Assembly (NCBI GenBank): GCA_029246865.1
Contig: JAQWMI010000006.1
Span: 1-63,445, forward strand
Direction of reading: 5' to 3'
Length of the DNA: 63,445 nucleotides
Source: Alphaproteobacteria bacterium
Lineage (GTDB): Bacteria; Pseudomonadota; Alphaproteobacteria; HIMB59
Shown here: positions 47,647 to 56,960 of the stretch, in pieces
How the letters are laid out: each line of letters begins with the position of its first letter
How positions within the stretch are numbered: position 1 is the stretch's first letter
Made by a program: the position numbers and the translations under genes
The notes under the pieces: model-generated
Databases searched by the model: none
Told to the model about the DNA's origin: nothing
What the model saw: only the letters and a program-made list of their open reading frames with translations

Positions 47647-47736
47647 TTAGTGAATTAAAGCTGAAAATACAGCGTACATAAAAAATAGGATAGCTATAAC
47701 AAAAGCAATATAATAGGGAATCTTATCTTTCTTCAT
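47647..47736 (-). CDS. 29-residue single-helix membrane protein (small ORF)
   Basis: The gap between 47645 and 47738 is filled on the reverse strand by an ATG-to-TAA frame of 30 codons. The peptide begins MKKDKIPYYIAFVIAI and ends FSALIH: a basic N-terminus, then about 20 hydrophobic residues (8-27). By the positive-inside rule the N-terminus would be cytoplasmic. Its stop lies one base after the preceding gene's stop and its ATG one base from the divergent ATG of the next gene. No family recognised; no clear ribosome binding site. Real gene status is inferred from the exact fit and protein-like composition. Confidence 0.5.
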   Translation of the reverse strand: MKKDKIPYYIAFVIAILFFMYAVFSALIH

Positions 47737-47737
47737 T

Positions 47738-48880
47738 ATGATGAAACCATTAATAACAAATACTTTTATAATAAACAACAAACATTTATCATCAGTTTTA
47801 TCACCCAGTACAGATATTGTTGATTATAATTATGATATTGACGGTGTTCATAAGTTAAATTTACTTCAAATCCTAAGACCAGATATTTATTTTGGTAAAA
47901 ATTTATCAGACAAAAAATTTTTTGAACATTCAAAAAAATATTACCAAAATCTTATTGATAAGAAAATAATCTCAAAGAAAAATAAAAATTTTAATCTCTA
48001 TAAAATACACTCTGAAAACCATTCTCAAGTAGGCTTAGTTACTTTGTTAGATATTAATGATTATCAAAATAATAATATTAAGCCCCATGAAAAAATACTT
48101 GTGAGCAAAGGGAAAGAAAGAGCAGCTCAACTAAAAAAAGTAAGGTACCAAATCTGTCCTATCTATCTTTTTTTTGATGATAAGAAGTTAAAACTGGATT
48201 TCCATAAAGAAACAAAAGGTAATCCAATGATTTATTTTAAATCAGGAAATTATTCTCACTCTATCTTTCAGTCAAAAACTAATTATATGGACAAAATCAA
48301 TTTTAATGAACTTTTTATTGCTGACGGGCATCATAGGGTAGAGGGTTTTTCACAATTAAATAAAACTGAAACAAAAACTTTATTTCTTGCTGTAATATTT
48401 CCAAAATCTCAATGTAATAATTTAACCTATAATCGCTCAGTTAAATTCCCAAATAATTATAAAAGAAAAAATTTCTTAAATGATCTTAACAAGTTTTTTG
48501 ATATTAATGTAGCAAGTAAGCCTATTAAAAATAAATTTCAAATATATTTTGATGGTCAGATGCAAAATTTAAAATTAAAACCACAATTTGAATCTTTAGG
48601 TGCTGATTGCTTGGATTTCGGAGAGTTTATATTAAAAAGAATTCTAAGCATTAAAGACGAAACAAATGACGAAAGAGTTGAATTTGTCCCACCTTCTCTT
48701 GGAGATGGGTATTTGAAGAATCAAGTCGATAATGATATCAATAACTTATCTACTTTTATGAGACCAGTTAAAATAGATTTAGTGATGGATTATGCTAAAA
48801 AAGGTAAATTTATGCCTCCAAAAGCCACTTGGTTTGAGCCAAAACCACTTGATGGTATTTTTTTTCATCACATTAAATAA
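47738..48880 (+). CDS. DUF1015 family protein
   Basis: Recognised by the DUF1015 hallmark FIADGHHRVEGF near residue 200, preceded by HEKILVSKGKERAAQLKKV and followed by AVIFPKSQCNNLTYNRSV. These proteins are conserved next to serine biosynthesis genes in alphaproteobacteria; biochemical role unknown. 380 residues, close to the family's ~410. Two in-frame ATGs (47738, 47741) are equivalent. The N-terminal part is shorter and more divergent than usual. Twenty-five bases separate it from serC. Confidence 0.88.
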   Translation: MMKPLITNTFIINNKHLSSVLSPSTDIVDYNYDIDGVHKLNLLQILRPDIYFGKNLSDKKFFEHSKKYYQNLIDKKIISKKNKNFNLYKIHSENHSQVGLVTLLDINDYQNNNIKPHEKILVSKGKERAAQLKKVRYQICPIYLFFDDKKLKLDFHKETKGNPMIYFKSGNYSHSIFQSKTNYMDKINFNELFIADGHHRVEGFSQLNKTETKTLFLAVIFPKSQCNNLTYNRSVKFPNNYKRKNFLNDLNKFFDINVASKPIKNKFQIYFDGQMQNLKLKPQFESLGADCLDFGEFILKRILSIKDETNDERVEFVPPSLGDGYLKNQVDNDINNLSTFMRPVKIDLVMDYAKKGKFMPPKATWFEPKPLDGIFFHHIK

Positions 48881-48905
48881 TTTATAAAGAATAGGAATAA
48901 AAAAA

Positions 48906-50066
48906 ATGAACAAACCTAATATTAAGCCTAATCACCCTTACTTCTCATCAGGACCATGCTCAAAAAGGCCAGGATGGTCTTTAAATGCTTTATCTGACGC
49001 CTTTCTAGGTAGATCTCATAGAGCTAAAACTGGTAAAGCCAAATTGAACGAAGTTATTATTAAATCCAAGCAGGTACTTGAACTTCCAGATGATTATTTT
49101 GTAGGTATTGTTCCTGGTTCAGATACGGGAGCTATAGAATTAGCAATGTGGAGTTTGTTGGGTGAAAGACCTGTAGAGGTCTGCGGTTGGGAGACTTTCG
49201 GTCTAACTTGGGTAAAGGATATTACAAAACAATTAAAACTTCCAAATGTAACAACTCATCAAACAAGTACTTATGGTGAAATTCCCGATCTAAGTAAAGT
49301 TAACTTTGATAATGATGTTGTCTTTACGTGGAATGGTACGACTTCAGGAGCATGCGTTCCTGACGCTGAATGGATACCTAATGATAGAAAGGGACTTTCT
49401 ATTTGTGATGCTACCTCTGCTGTTTTTGCGATGGATATGGATTTTACAAAATTAGATGTAATCACTTGGTCTTGGCAAAAAGTTTTAGGGGGCGAGGGCG
49501 CACACGGAATGATTGCTCTATCACCAAGAGCAGTTGAGAGACTTGAAAATTATGAGCCTACATGGCCTATGCCCAAAATTTTTCAAATTGCTAAAAATAA
49601 AAAATTTACTAAAGATATTTTTGAGGGTGCAACTATTAATACCCCTTCTTTACTTGCTACTGAGGATGCAATTGATGCTCTTAACTGGTGTATTGAAGTT
49701 GGAGGTCAAAAAGAGCTCATAAAAAGATCTAAAAATAATTTAGAAGTAATTAAAAATTGGATTGAAAAAAATGATTGGGTGGAATTTTTAGCCACTGATC
49801 CAAAAACATACTCTTCGACTAGCATTTGTTTTAAATTCACTCATCCTGACTTCACTAAATTAGATAATGATAATCAAAAAAAATTAGTTAAGGAACTTTG
49901 TTCTTTGATAGAAAAGGAAGATGCAGGGTACGATATAAATGCTTATAAAGATGCACCTGCGGGTATAAGAATATGGGGTGGCGCTACTGTTGAGTCGTCT
50001 GATATAGAAAAAGTATTGCCTTGGATTGAATGGGCATTTTTTGAAACATTAGAAGGGTATAAATAA
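48906..50066 (+). CDS. serC: phosphoserine aminotransferase
   Basis: PLP enzyme making 3-phosphoserine (second step of serine synthesis), also able to act in B6 synthesis. This is the alphaproteobacterial type: [72 protein letters not shown], and the PLP lysine K192 in [25 protein letters not shown] closes the protein. 386 residues, normal. An AGGAA-like ribosome binding site precedes the ATG; serA follows after one base. Confidence 0.97.
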   Translation: MNKPNIKPNHPYFSSGPCSKRPGWSLNALSDAFLGRSHRAKTGKAKLNEVIIKSKQVLELPDDYFVGIVPGSDTGAIELAMWSLLGERPVEVCGWETFGLTWVKDITKQLKLPNVTTHQTSTYGEIPDLSKVNFDNDVVFTWNGTTSGACVPDAEWIPNDRKGLSICDATSAVFAMDMDFTKLDVITWSWQKVLGGEGAHGMIALSPRAVERLENYEPTWPMPKIFQIAKNKKFTKDIFEGATINTPSLLATEDAIDALNWCIEVGGQKELIKRSKNNLEVIKNWIEKNDWVEFLATDPKTYSSTSICFKFTHPDFTKLDNDNQKKLVKELCSLIEKEDAGYDINAYKDAPAGIRIWGGATVESSDIEKVLPWIEWAFFETLEGYK

Positions 50067-50067
50067 A

Positions 50068-51012
50068 ATGAAAATATTAATTTCTGACAAAATGAGCGAT
50101 AAAGTTGAGAACGTATTAAATGAGAACAAGATACCATATGATATTAAAACAGATCTTTCTCCTGAACAATTAACTGAAATAATTGATGATTATGACGGTA
50201 TATTAATTAGATCTGCTACAAAACTTAAGGCTGAGATTATAGGTCACTGTAAAAATTTAAAAGTTATTGGAAGAGCTGGAGTTGGTGTTGATAATGTCGA
50301 TATAGACACTGCTACTAAAAATAAGATTTTAGTTATGAATACTCCTCTTGGAAATTTAGAAGCTACTGCAGAATTAACCATAGGTTTAATGTTCTCATTA
50401 ATGCGTCATATACATCTTGCAAGCCCTAGCACGCACGAAGGTAAATGGGAGAAGTCAAAATTTTTAGGCAGTGAACTTAAAGGTAAAACTTTAGGTATTG
50501 TTGGTTTTGGCAATATTGGTCAGCGTGTTGCAGAAATTGCTTCTGTAATTGGTATGAAAATTATAACAAATAGCGCTTCTGCATCTGATGATATTTTATC
50601 TAGATTTAATGCATCAAAAGTTTCGACTGATGAACTTATAAGCACTTCAGATGTCATTTCATTGCATACTAAGTTAAATGATGAAACTAAAAATATGTTT
50701 AACGCAACATCATTAAAATCCATGAAACCTAGCTCTGTTTTAATTAATTGTGCAAGAGGTGGTTTAATTAATGAGGCTGATTTAAAAGTAGCATTAGATA
50801 ATGATGTTATCGCAGCCGCCGCTGTTGATGTGTATGAAACAGAACCAGCTACGAATAGCCCTTTATTCAATGCAAAAAATTTATTATTAACACCACATTT
50901 AGGTGCTTCAAGTAAAGAGGCTCAATCTAATGTTGCAATTGATGTTGCAGAACAAGTTGCTGATTACTTGTTAAATGGAAATATAATCAATAATATAAAC
51001 ATTATTGAATAA
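50068..51012 (+). CDS. serA: D-3-phosphoglycerate dehydrogenase, short form without ACT domain
   Basis: First step of serine synthesis. NAD site [18 protein letters not shown], catalytic Arg in [14 protein letters not shown], Glu in DVYETEPA, and His in [29 protein letters not shown] is typical of SerA. It ends at 314 residues after [13 protein letters not shown], the point where the usual ~525-residue protein continues into the ASB and ACT regulatory domains. The next gene overlaps the stop by 8 bases, so no remnant of those domains remains. Serine feedback through ACT is therefore not expected. Confidence 0.93.
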   Translation: MKILISDKMSDKVENVLNENKIPYDIKTDLSPEQLTEIIDDYDGILIRSATKLKAEIIGHCKNLKVIGRAGVGVDNVDIDTATKNKILVMNTPLGNLEATAELTIGLMFSLMRHIHLASPSTHEGKWEKSKFLGSELKGKTLGIVGFGNIGQRVAEIASVIGMKIITNSASASDDILSRFNASKVSTDELISTSDVISLHTKLNDETKNMFNATSLKSMKPSSVLINCARGGLINEADLKVALDNDVIAAAAVDVYETEPATNSPLFNAKNLLLTPHLGASSKEAQSNVAIDVAEQVADYLLNGNIINNINIIE

Positions 51013-52426
51013 AGCAAAAATATATCTTCGACCATCTTTTACTGAAAATGTTAATATGATGGTCGGAAGAGCTGTTCAGTCGTCTAGGTTTAATAAAAAC
51101 TTCTTAAAAATTCTATCCGCTAATCATTCAACAATAAAATTAAATTTTCCTGTTTTAATAAAAAATAAAACTGAAATTTTTACAGGCTGGAGATCTGTTC
51201 ACACTCTCCATAAGCTCCCTTCTAAGGGAGGGATAAGATATTCAACTCAAGTAGATCCTAACAAGATAGAAGCCCTTGCTTCATTAATGACATATAAATG
51301 TGCAATCGTTGAAGTTCCTTTTGGAGGATCTAAAGGTGGTTTAAAAATCGATAAAACAAAATATTCTAATAATGATTTAGAAAGAATTACTAGACGGTTT
51401 GCTATTGAGTTATCTAAAACTGGATTTCTTTCGCCTTCCACTAATGTTCCCGCTCCAGATATAGGAACTTCTTCAAAAGAAATGTCTTGGATAGTTGAGG
51501 GTTATAAATCAATTCATCCTAATGATATTAATCATATTGGTTGTGTAACAGGTAAACCAATTGAGCTAGGTGGTATAAATGGTAGAAATGAAGCTACAGG
51601 AAGAGGAGTTGCTGAAGCCTTATTAGAATTTTTTAGACACCAAGACGAAGTAAAAAAATCAAAATTAAATAAATCTTTATCTGAAAATTCTATTGTAGTT
51701 CAGGGATTGGGAAATGTAGGTTTTAATTTTATTAAATCTGTATATCAAATGTGCCCTTCAGTTAAGATTATTGGCATAATTGAAAAAAATGGATCGATTT
51801 ATGACTCTTCAGGAATTGACCTCAATAAATTTATCAAAAAATATGAAAAATATAAAAATATTGAAAAAATTAACTCTAAGAATTTTTCAAAAAAAAATTC
51901 AATAGAGAGTTTTCCTTCAGATATTTTAATTCCCTCTGCTATAGAGAATGTAATAAACAAAAAAAATGTTAATAAGATTAAAGTAAAATTAATATTAGAA
52001 GCTGCAAATGGACCTATTACTTATAATGCTGATGAAATTTTAACTAAAAAGGGAATTACAATTATTCCCGATATTTACGTAAACGCTGGTGGTGTTGTTG
52101 TTTCTTATTTTGAATGGGTAAAAAATATTTCACAAATTAGATTCGGTAGACTTCGTAAAAGATTTGAAGAAGAGAGAGATGCGAATATTGTTGATTCAAT
52201 TGAAAAACTTACAAATAAAAAGATCTCAAATCATCTTAAAAATAAAATCATTAATGGTGCGAGTGAATTAGATTATGTTAATTCAGGATTGCAAGATGCT
52301 ATGAGGAATGCATTCCAAGATATTTTAAAAATTAAAAATAAATTAAAATTAAGATCATTTAGAGATGCGGCATACACTCTTTCATTGAAAAGACTTGAAA
52401 AAACGCATTTGGATTTGGGCTTATAA
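51005..52426 (+). CDS. Glu/Leu/Phe/Val dehydrogenase
   Basis: Amino-acid dehydrogenase linking glutamate (or a branched-chain amino acid) and its 2-oxoacid. Active-site stretch KGGIRYSTQVDPNKIEALASLMTYKCAIVEVPFGGSKGGL, VPAPDIGTSSKEM, cofactor site VVQGLGNVGFNF and ILEAANGPITYNADEIL. The start is a TTG overlapping serA by 8 bases; no ATG occurs before the conserved core. 473 residues, about 40-50 longer than typical hexameric enzymes. Glutamate made here could donate nitrogen to SerC. Substrate is not settled by sequence. Confidence 0.92.
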   Translation: MNKAKIYLRPSFTENVNMMVGRAVQSSRFNKNFLKILSANHSTIKLNFPVLIKNKTEIFTGWRSVHTLHKLPSKGGIRYSTQVDPNKIEALASLMTYKCAIVEVPFGGSKGGLKIDKTKYSNNDLERITRRFAIELSKTGFLSPSTNVPAPDIGTSSKEMSWIVEGYKSIHPNDINHIGCVTGKPIELGGINGRNEATGRGVAEALLEFFRHQDEVKKSKLNKSLSENSIVVQGLGNVGFNFIKSVYQMCPSVKIIGIIEKNGSIYDSSGIDLNKFIKKYEKYKNIEKINSKNFSKKNSIESFPSDILIPSAIENVINKKNVNKIKVKLILEAANGPITYNADEILTKKGITIIPDIYVNAGGVVVSYFEWVKNISQIRFGRLRKRFEEERDANIVDSIEKLTNKKISNHLKNKIINGASELDYVNSGLQDAMRNAFQDILKIKNKLKLRSFRDAAYTLSLKRLEKTHLDLGL

Positions 52427-52448
52427 TAAAGTATATATATTCCTATTT

Positions 52449-52526
<78 letters not shown>

Positions 52527-52541
52527 AATCAGATTTAAATA

Positions 52542-52878
52542 TTATTTATAATTATAATCTGGATTAGTTCCTGTAGCATATTCTTTTCTGTCAATTATAA
52601 CTTTTGTCTTAATTCCAATTCCTACTAGCTGCGATGTATTATCTAGATATTTTTTTATTTCATTTTGAGATTAAAAATCACTCATAAACTAATTAAGTTT
52701 TGGATAGTTATTTAAATTCATAAATGCTCTAGGCAAAATATCTTCAATTAAATTTTTTTTATTATTAATATGCTTATCTCCTGTATAGATATTTATTGAA
52801 GGATTTAAAGGTAAAAATAAATCATGGGCAGATTCATAAAGCCCTAAGTTTAAAATAAATTAGTTGTAATTTTTTCAT
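52542..52878 (-). pseudogene. decayed small gene of unknown family
   Basis: This fills most of the 396-base gap between tRNA-Pro and the NDUFS4-like gene. On the reverse strand one frame (52859 down to 52542) reads as protein: NLGLYESAHDLFLPLNPSIN, YTGDKHINNKKNLIEDILPRAFMN and VGIGIKTKVIIDRKEYATG. It is broken by two in-frame stops (TAG at 52689-52691, TAA at 52671-52673). An ATG at 52876-52878 starts MKKLQLIYF in another frame, so a frameshift near 52852 would restore a start and give about 111 codons. I do not recognise the family. Loss by mutation is inferred from the protein-like composition on both sides of the stops. Confidence 0.6.
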
Positions 52879-52921
52879 GTTTAATTAATAGTCTATGTAC
52901 TATTAAATTTAAATTAATTAA

Positions 52922-53230
52922 ATGACCAAAATACTTATAAAAAAACCTTGTAAAACTAATATGCAGTCTGGTCTTCATAAGACAAAACAATGGGTTATTG
53001 AATTTCCTTTTGATCCAACTATAAAAAAAGATGTTTTAATGGGGTGGAATAGTTCTAAAGATACTTCTAAGCAATTGTCACTCAGTTTTTCATCATTAGA
53101 AGATGCAAAAAAATGGTGTATTAAAAATAAATATGATTTTTCTATTGTAGATGAAACTAAACGCACCTTAAAACCCAAAAGTTATGCAAGTAATTTCGCT
53201 AATAATAGACGTTCCTCGTGGACTCATTAA
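52922..53230 (+). CDS. NADH dehydrogenase accessory subunit, NDUFS4/ETC complex I-like
   Basis: Alphaproteobacterial homologue of the mitochondrial complex I subunit NDUFS4 (18 kDa). Seen: WVIEFPFDP, LMGWNSSKDTSKQLSLSFSSLEDAKKWCIKN, the aromatic YDF strand, and the C-terminal signature KPKSYASNFANNRRSSWTH, which ends in the conserved W-T-H. 102 residues, normal for the bacterial form. It is a single gene, away from any nuo cluster in the window. It starts with ATG at 52922. Role in complex I assembly follows from the family. Confidence 0.9.
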   Translation: MTKILIKKPCKTNMQSGLHKTKQWVIEFPFDPTIKKDVLMGWNSSKDTSKQLSLSFSSLEDAKKWCIKNKYDFSIVDETKRTLKPKSYASNFANNRRSSWTH

Positions 53231-53285
53231 AAACTAGTAATTAAAGATTTTTAATTTGAGCATTTTTCATTTATACCTTTATTAA

Positions 53286-53307
53286 TATAATATTACGTAA
53301 AGAGGAG
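53286..53307 (+). promoter_or_regulatory. livJ ribosome binding site and candidate -10
   Basis: AGAGGAG (53301-53307) is a strong Shine-Dalgarno six bases before the livJ ATG, rare in this window and consistent with high expression of a binding protein. TATAAT (53286-53291) just upstream could be a -10 element, but its distance to the ribosome binding site is short and no good -35 is seen. The ribosome binding site is firm; the promoter is tentative. Confidence 0.5.
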
Positions 53308-53313
53308 ATATTT

Positions 53314-54522
53314 ATGAATAATAGAACTATTACTATTGGTGCTGTTGCAATTGTTGCTCTTGCAGCAATTTTTTATTTTGCATCATCACAAAAAAAAGTC
53401 TCTGAAGACATTAAAGTTGGAATTCTTTTAGGTTTTACTGGACCAATTGAATCTTTAACTCCAGATATGGCTTCAGGTGCGGAACTTGCTTTTAATGAAG
53501 CTTCAAATTCTGGAGAATTACTAGGTGGTTCAAAAATTACGATTCTAAGAGCTGACTCAACTTGTGTTGACTCTGCTGCTGCAACTGCTGCAGCTGAAGA
53601 CCTGTTAAGTCAAGGTATGACAGCGATGATGGGTGCTGATTGCTCAGGTGTTACCGGTGCAGTTGCAACAAACGTTGCAGTGCCTAATGGCTTTGTAATG
53701 ATCTCACCTTCAGCAACTTCACCTGGTCTTACTGATTTAGAAGATAAAGGTATGTTTTTTAGAACAGCACCTTCTGATGCTAGAGGTGGTCAAGTTCTTG
53801 CTGATATAACCAATGATAAAGGAATTAAAAGTGTAGCTATAACTTACGTTAATAGTGATTATGGTCTTGGTCTAGCAGATGTATACAAAGCTGCTGTTGA
53901 AGCTTATGGAATAACTGTTACCACAATGGCTTCTCATGAGTCTGATAAAGCAGACTACAGTGCTGATGTTGGAGTTTTATCTTCTGCAGGCGGAGATGCT
54001 TTAGCAGTATTAGGTTATCTTGACAATGCAGGTGGACATATAATTGAAGGATCTCTTGACTCTGGTGCTTTTGATACCTTTGTTTTATCTGATGGTATGA
54101 TCGGGGACTCATTAACTGATCGTTTTGGATCTGATCTAAACAACTCTTTTGGTTCTATGCCTGGTTCATTAGGCGAGGGAGCTCAATTATTTAAGTCTGT
54201 AGCAGAAGCTGGTGGAATTAATGCCTCTGTTTATGTAGGTGAGTCTTATGATGCTGCAGCTTTAATTGTTTTAGCTATGCAGGCGGGTGAATCATCTGAT
54301 AAAGGATCAATTGCTGAGAATATAATGTCTGTAGCTAATGCTCCTGGTGAAAAAATTATGGCTGGTGAAATTGCTAAAGGATTAAAGTTATTGGCTAGTG
54401 GTAAAGAAATTGATTACCAAGGTGCAACCGATGTAACATTTACTGATGTTGGTGAAGCTGAAGGTGCTTTTATTGAAAAAGGTATCTCAGGCGGTAAATT
54501 TACAGACGTAGCACAAAGATAA
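53314..54522 (+). CDS. livJ: branched-chain amino-acid ABC transporter substrate-binding protein
   Basis: Periplasmic binding protein of the LivJ/Leu-Ile-Val family. N-terminal helix (residues 8-24, GAVAIVALAAIFYFA) acts as signal or anchor; no lipobox Cys. The mature part begins IKVGILLGFTGPIESLTPDM, then SGAELAFNEAS, MMGADCSGVTGAVATNVA, VMISPSATSPGLTDL, FFRTAPSDARGGQ and GESYDAAALIVLAMQAG. 402 residues, normal. It is Ala/Gly rich with GC near 40%, higher than most core genes, as often seen in abundant binding proteins. It converges on livM across a hairpin. Ligand (amino acid, amide, urea) is not decided by sequence. Confidence 0.92.
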   Translation: MNNRTITIGAVAIVALAAIFYFASSQKKVSEDIKVGILLGFTGPIESLTPDMASGAELAFNEASNSGELLGGSKITILRADSTCVDSAAATAAAEDLLSQGMTAMMGADCSGVTGAVATNVAVPNGFVMISPSATSPGLTDLEDKGMFFRTAPSDARGGQVLADITNDKGIKSVAITYVNSDYGLGLADVYKAAVEAYGITVTTMASHESDKADYSADVGVLSSAGGDALAVLGYLDNAGGHIIEGSLDSGAFDTFVLSDGMIGDSLTDRFGSDLNNSFGSMPGSLGEGAQLFKSVAEAGGINASVYVGESYDAAALIVLAMQAGESSDKGSIAENIMSVANAPGEKIMAGEIAKGLKLLASGKEIDYQGATDVTFTDVGEAEGAFIEKGISGGKFTDVAQR

Positions 54523-54536
54523 GCTTTTAAATTTTT

Positions 54537-54564
54537 AACCTCAGCAGCTTAGACTGCTGAGGTT
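54537..54564. terminator. bidirectional intrinsic terminator between livJ and livM
   Basis: Perfect 11-bp inverted repeat AACCTCAGCAG / CTGCTGAGGTT around a 6-base loop (CTTAGA). It stands 14 bases after the livJ stop and 12 bases after the end of livM on the other strand. T-rich tails on both sides are short. It is the clearest hairpin terminator I found in the window. Confidence 0.85.
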
Positions 54565-54576
54565 TCTGTAACAAAT

Positions 54577-55953
54577 CTAAATTTTCTGTATTTTAATTTT
54601 TTCAGGTAACAGTCCTTTAGGTCTGTACCTCATAATAAATAAAAGTCCTATACCCATAATTATGAATCTAAAGTAGGGGACACTATTAATTAGGTGTTTT
54701 TTAAATTCATTAGAATGATCAAAATTAGATGTTAAAATATTTATTAAAAATAAAGATATAGGTGCAGCCTCAATCCATAAAAACCATACTATAAAGGCAC
54801 CAAGTACTGATCCGTAGTTGTTACCTGTTCCACCAATTATAACCATAATCCAAATTAAAAAAGTATATCGAAGAGGTTGATAGCTCACAGGTGTAAACAA
54901 ACCATCATATGTAACTAACATTGCTCCTGCCATTCCAATTATTGATGAGCCTATTATAAAAATATTTAAATGTTGTTTAACTACATTTTTTCCCATTGCT
55001 TTTGCTGCTTCTTCATTATCTCTAATTGCCCTCATCATTCTTCCCCATGGAGAATAAAGAGCTTTTTGTGTTAAGATTAATAAAATAATTACAACAGTGG
55101 AAAATAAGCCTGCAAAACATAATTTTACAAAAATTGTTGAGGCATCCATTACCAGTTGATTTAAAAATTTTTCTTTTTTTATAACATCATTAATTAAATT
55201 TAATTTACTACTATTTAAAAATGTAACTAAATTAATAAACCATTCGGCTTGTTGTAAATCGATTTCATAGGGAGCAGGTCTTTTCATGCCAATAACATTC
55301 TTAACTCCTCTTGATAGCCAATCTTCATGTTTAACAATAGAAACAATAATCCCGGAAATTAAGAGAGTTGCTATTGCGAGATAATCAGATCTGAGGCCTA
55401 ATGCTACTTTGCCAATTACAAAAGCAACTAAAGCTGCAAATAATCCTCCAACTATCCATGAGAAAATTATCGGTAATCCTAAACCACCCAAAAATCCTTG
55501 AGTAGCAGGGTTTACTGATTCAATAGCTTCAATTGCAGGCCCACTTATGGTTCTAATTAGAATAATAAAAAGACCAATAATTATACCGATTAAGATATTT
55601 CTTTTCTTTGATTGCTCAATTTTTTTAGAGATAACTTTAATTGTAAAAACTAATAATAGTACTAGTCCAATTGAAACTAATATTTCAATTCCACCAACAC
55701 TCCAAGCTTCTCTCACTGGATTTACTGAAACTAATACTGCAGCTAAACCTCCTAAGGCTGTAAAACCCATAACACCAAAATTTATAAGTCCCGCATATCC
55801 CCATTGAATATTAACGCCAATGCTCATTACTGCAGAAATCAAACATAAATTTAATATTGATAGCGCAACTCCCCAAGATTGAAGCACACCAACAAATACA
55901 ATTAAGACTGCCATTATTGCAAATGAAAGAATTACATTTTCATTTTCTCTCAT
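54577..55953 (-). CDS. livM: branched-chain amino-acid ABC transporter permease LivM
   Basis: Inner-membrane permease subunit with about ten hydrophobic segments. Family landmarks are ISAVMSIGVNIQWGYAGLINFGVMGFTALGG, LRSDYLAIATLLISGIIVSI, SPWGRMMRAIRDNEEAAKAMGKNVVKQHLNIFIIGSSIIGMAGAM and the ATPase-contact loop there. It includes an extra hydrophilic stretch near residues 215-270. 458 residues, longer than the usual ~330-420. It is the last gene of livG-F-H-M and overlaps livH by 4 bases. Confidence 0.93.
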   Translation of the reverse strand: MRENENVILSFAIMAVLIVFVGVLQSWGVALSILNLCLISAVMSIGVNIQWGYAGLINFGVMGFTALGGLAAVLVSVNPVREAWSVGGIEILVSIGLVLLLVFTIKVISKKIEQSKKRNILIGIIIGLFIILIRTISGPAIEAIESVNPATQGFLGGLGLPIIFSWIVGGLFAALVAFVIGKVALGLRSDYLAIATLLISGIIVSIVKHEDWLSRGVKNVIGMKRPAPYEIDLQQAEWFINLVTFLNSSKLNLINDVIKKEKFLNQLVMDASTIFVKLCFAGLFSTVVIILLILTQKALYSPWGRMMRAIRDNEEAAKAMGKNVVKQHLNIFIIGSSIIGMAGAMLVTYDGLFTPVSYQPLRYTFLIWIMVIIGGTGNNYGSVLGAFIVWFLWIEAAPISLFLINILTSNFDHSNEFKKHLINSVPYFRFIIMGIGLLFIMRYRPKGLLPEKIKIQKI

Positions 55954-56960
55954 AAAACCTTACCTTTAAATATTCCATTTGGTCTAAATAATAGAACTAT
56001 TACAAGAATAGAAAATGAAACTGCAAATTTATAATCAGTTGATAATAACTGCATCAGACTTGTAGGCTCTAAGCTCTCTGGTAAAAGATAAATCAATACT
56101 TTTTTATATGCATAGGTAATCATGATTTCAGAAAAAGCCACCAAGAAACCACCAAAAAATGCGCCTATAGGATTTCCTATTCCTCCAACAATTGCCGCAG
56201 CAAAAATAGGTAATAAATTATTAAAATAAGTGAAAGGTTTAAAGCTTTTATCTAATCCGTATAGAGTTCCAGCCACTGTTGCTAATATTGAAGCTATTAT
56301 CCATGTAATCATTACAACTCGACTAGGGTCTATTCCTGATAACAAAGCCAGGTCTTCATTATTTGAATACGCCCTCATGCTTTTTCCAGTTTTTGTTTTT
56401 TCTAAAAACCAAAAAAGCATTAAAGCTATAATAACTGTTGTTATCAAAGTTATTAATTGAGTTGATTTTATAGCTAATCCTTCATTTAATCCTGTTAATT
56501 CTTTAAACTCATTAGCCTTAATTAAAAATTTTTGACCGTCAAAAAATTGTTTATCACCAGTACCTATTACAATTCTTACTATACCATTTAATACAAACAT
56601 CAATCCAAGGCTTACAACAATTAAAGTCACTCCAGGACTTTTTTTTATTCGGTAATATTCAAAAATAAATTTATCAAAGATTAGACTTACAATAATTGTA
56701 ACTACAACAGCAAAAGGTAGTGCCAGTAAGGCTGTTGGAAGAAATCCAAAAGTAATACCCATAGATTGAAATTTCCAAGTTATTAAAATGCTTATCATAG
56801 TTCCAAAAGCCATTAAGTCTCCATATGCAAAATTGGCAAATCTTAAAACACCATAAATGAGGGTCACACCAATCGCCCCTAATGCCAATTGTGATCCATA
56901 AGTTAAGGCGGGAACTATTACAAAATTAGCAATAAGAACTATTGCATTTAAAAAATCCAT
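55950..56960 (-). CDS. livH: branched-chain amino-acid ABC transporter permease LivH
   Basis: Second permease subunit. Typical start GSQLALGAIGVTLIYGVLRFANFAYGDLMAFG, then IVSLGLMFVLNGIVRIVIG, GKSMRAYSNNEDLALLSGIDPSRVVMITWIIASILATVAGTLYG (the EAA-like cytoplasmic loop) and FAAAIVGGIGNPIGAFFGGFLVAFSEI. 336 residues with 8 or so membrane helices. No gap to livF and a 4-base overlap with livM show one operon. Confidence 0.95.
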   Translation of the reverse strand: MDFLNAIVLIANFVIVPALTYGSQLALGAIGVTLIYGVLRFANFAYGDLMAFGTMISILITWKFQSMGITFGFLPTALLALPFAVVVTIIVSLIFDKFIFEYYRIKKSPGVTLIVVSLGLMFVLNGIVRIVIGTGDKQFFDGQKFLIKANEFKELTGLNEGLAIKSTQLITLITTVIIALMLFWFLEKTKTGKSMRAYSNNEDLALLSGIDPSRVVMITWIIASILATVAGTLYGLDKSFKPFTYFNNLLPIFAAAIVGGIGNPIGAFFGGFLVAFSEIMITYAYKKVLIYLLPESLEPTSLMQLLSTDYKFAVSFSILVIVLLFRPNGIFKGKVL

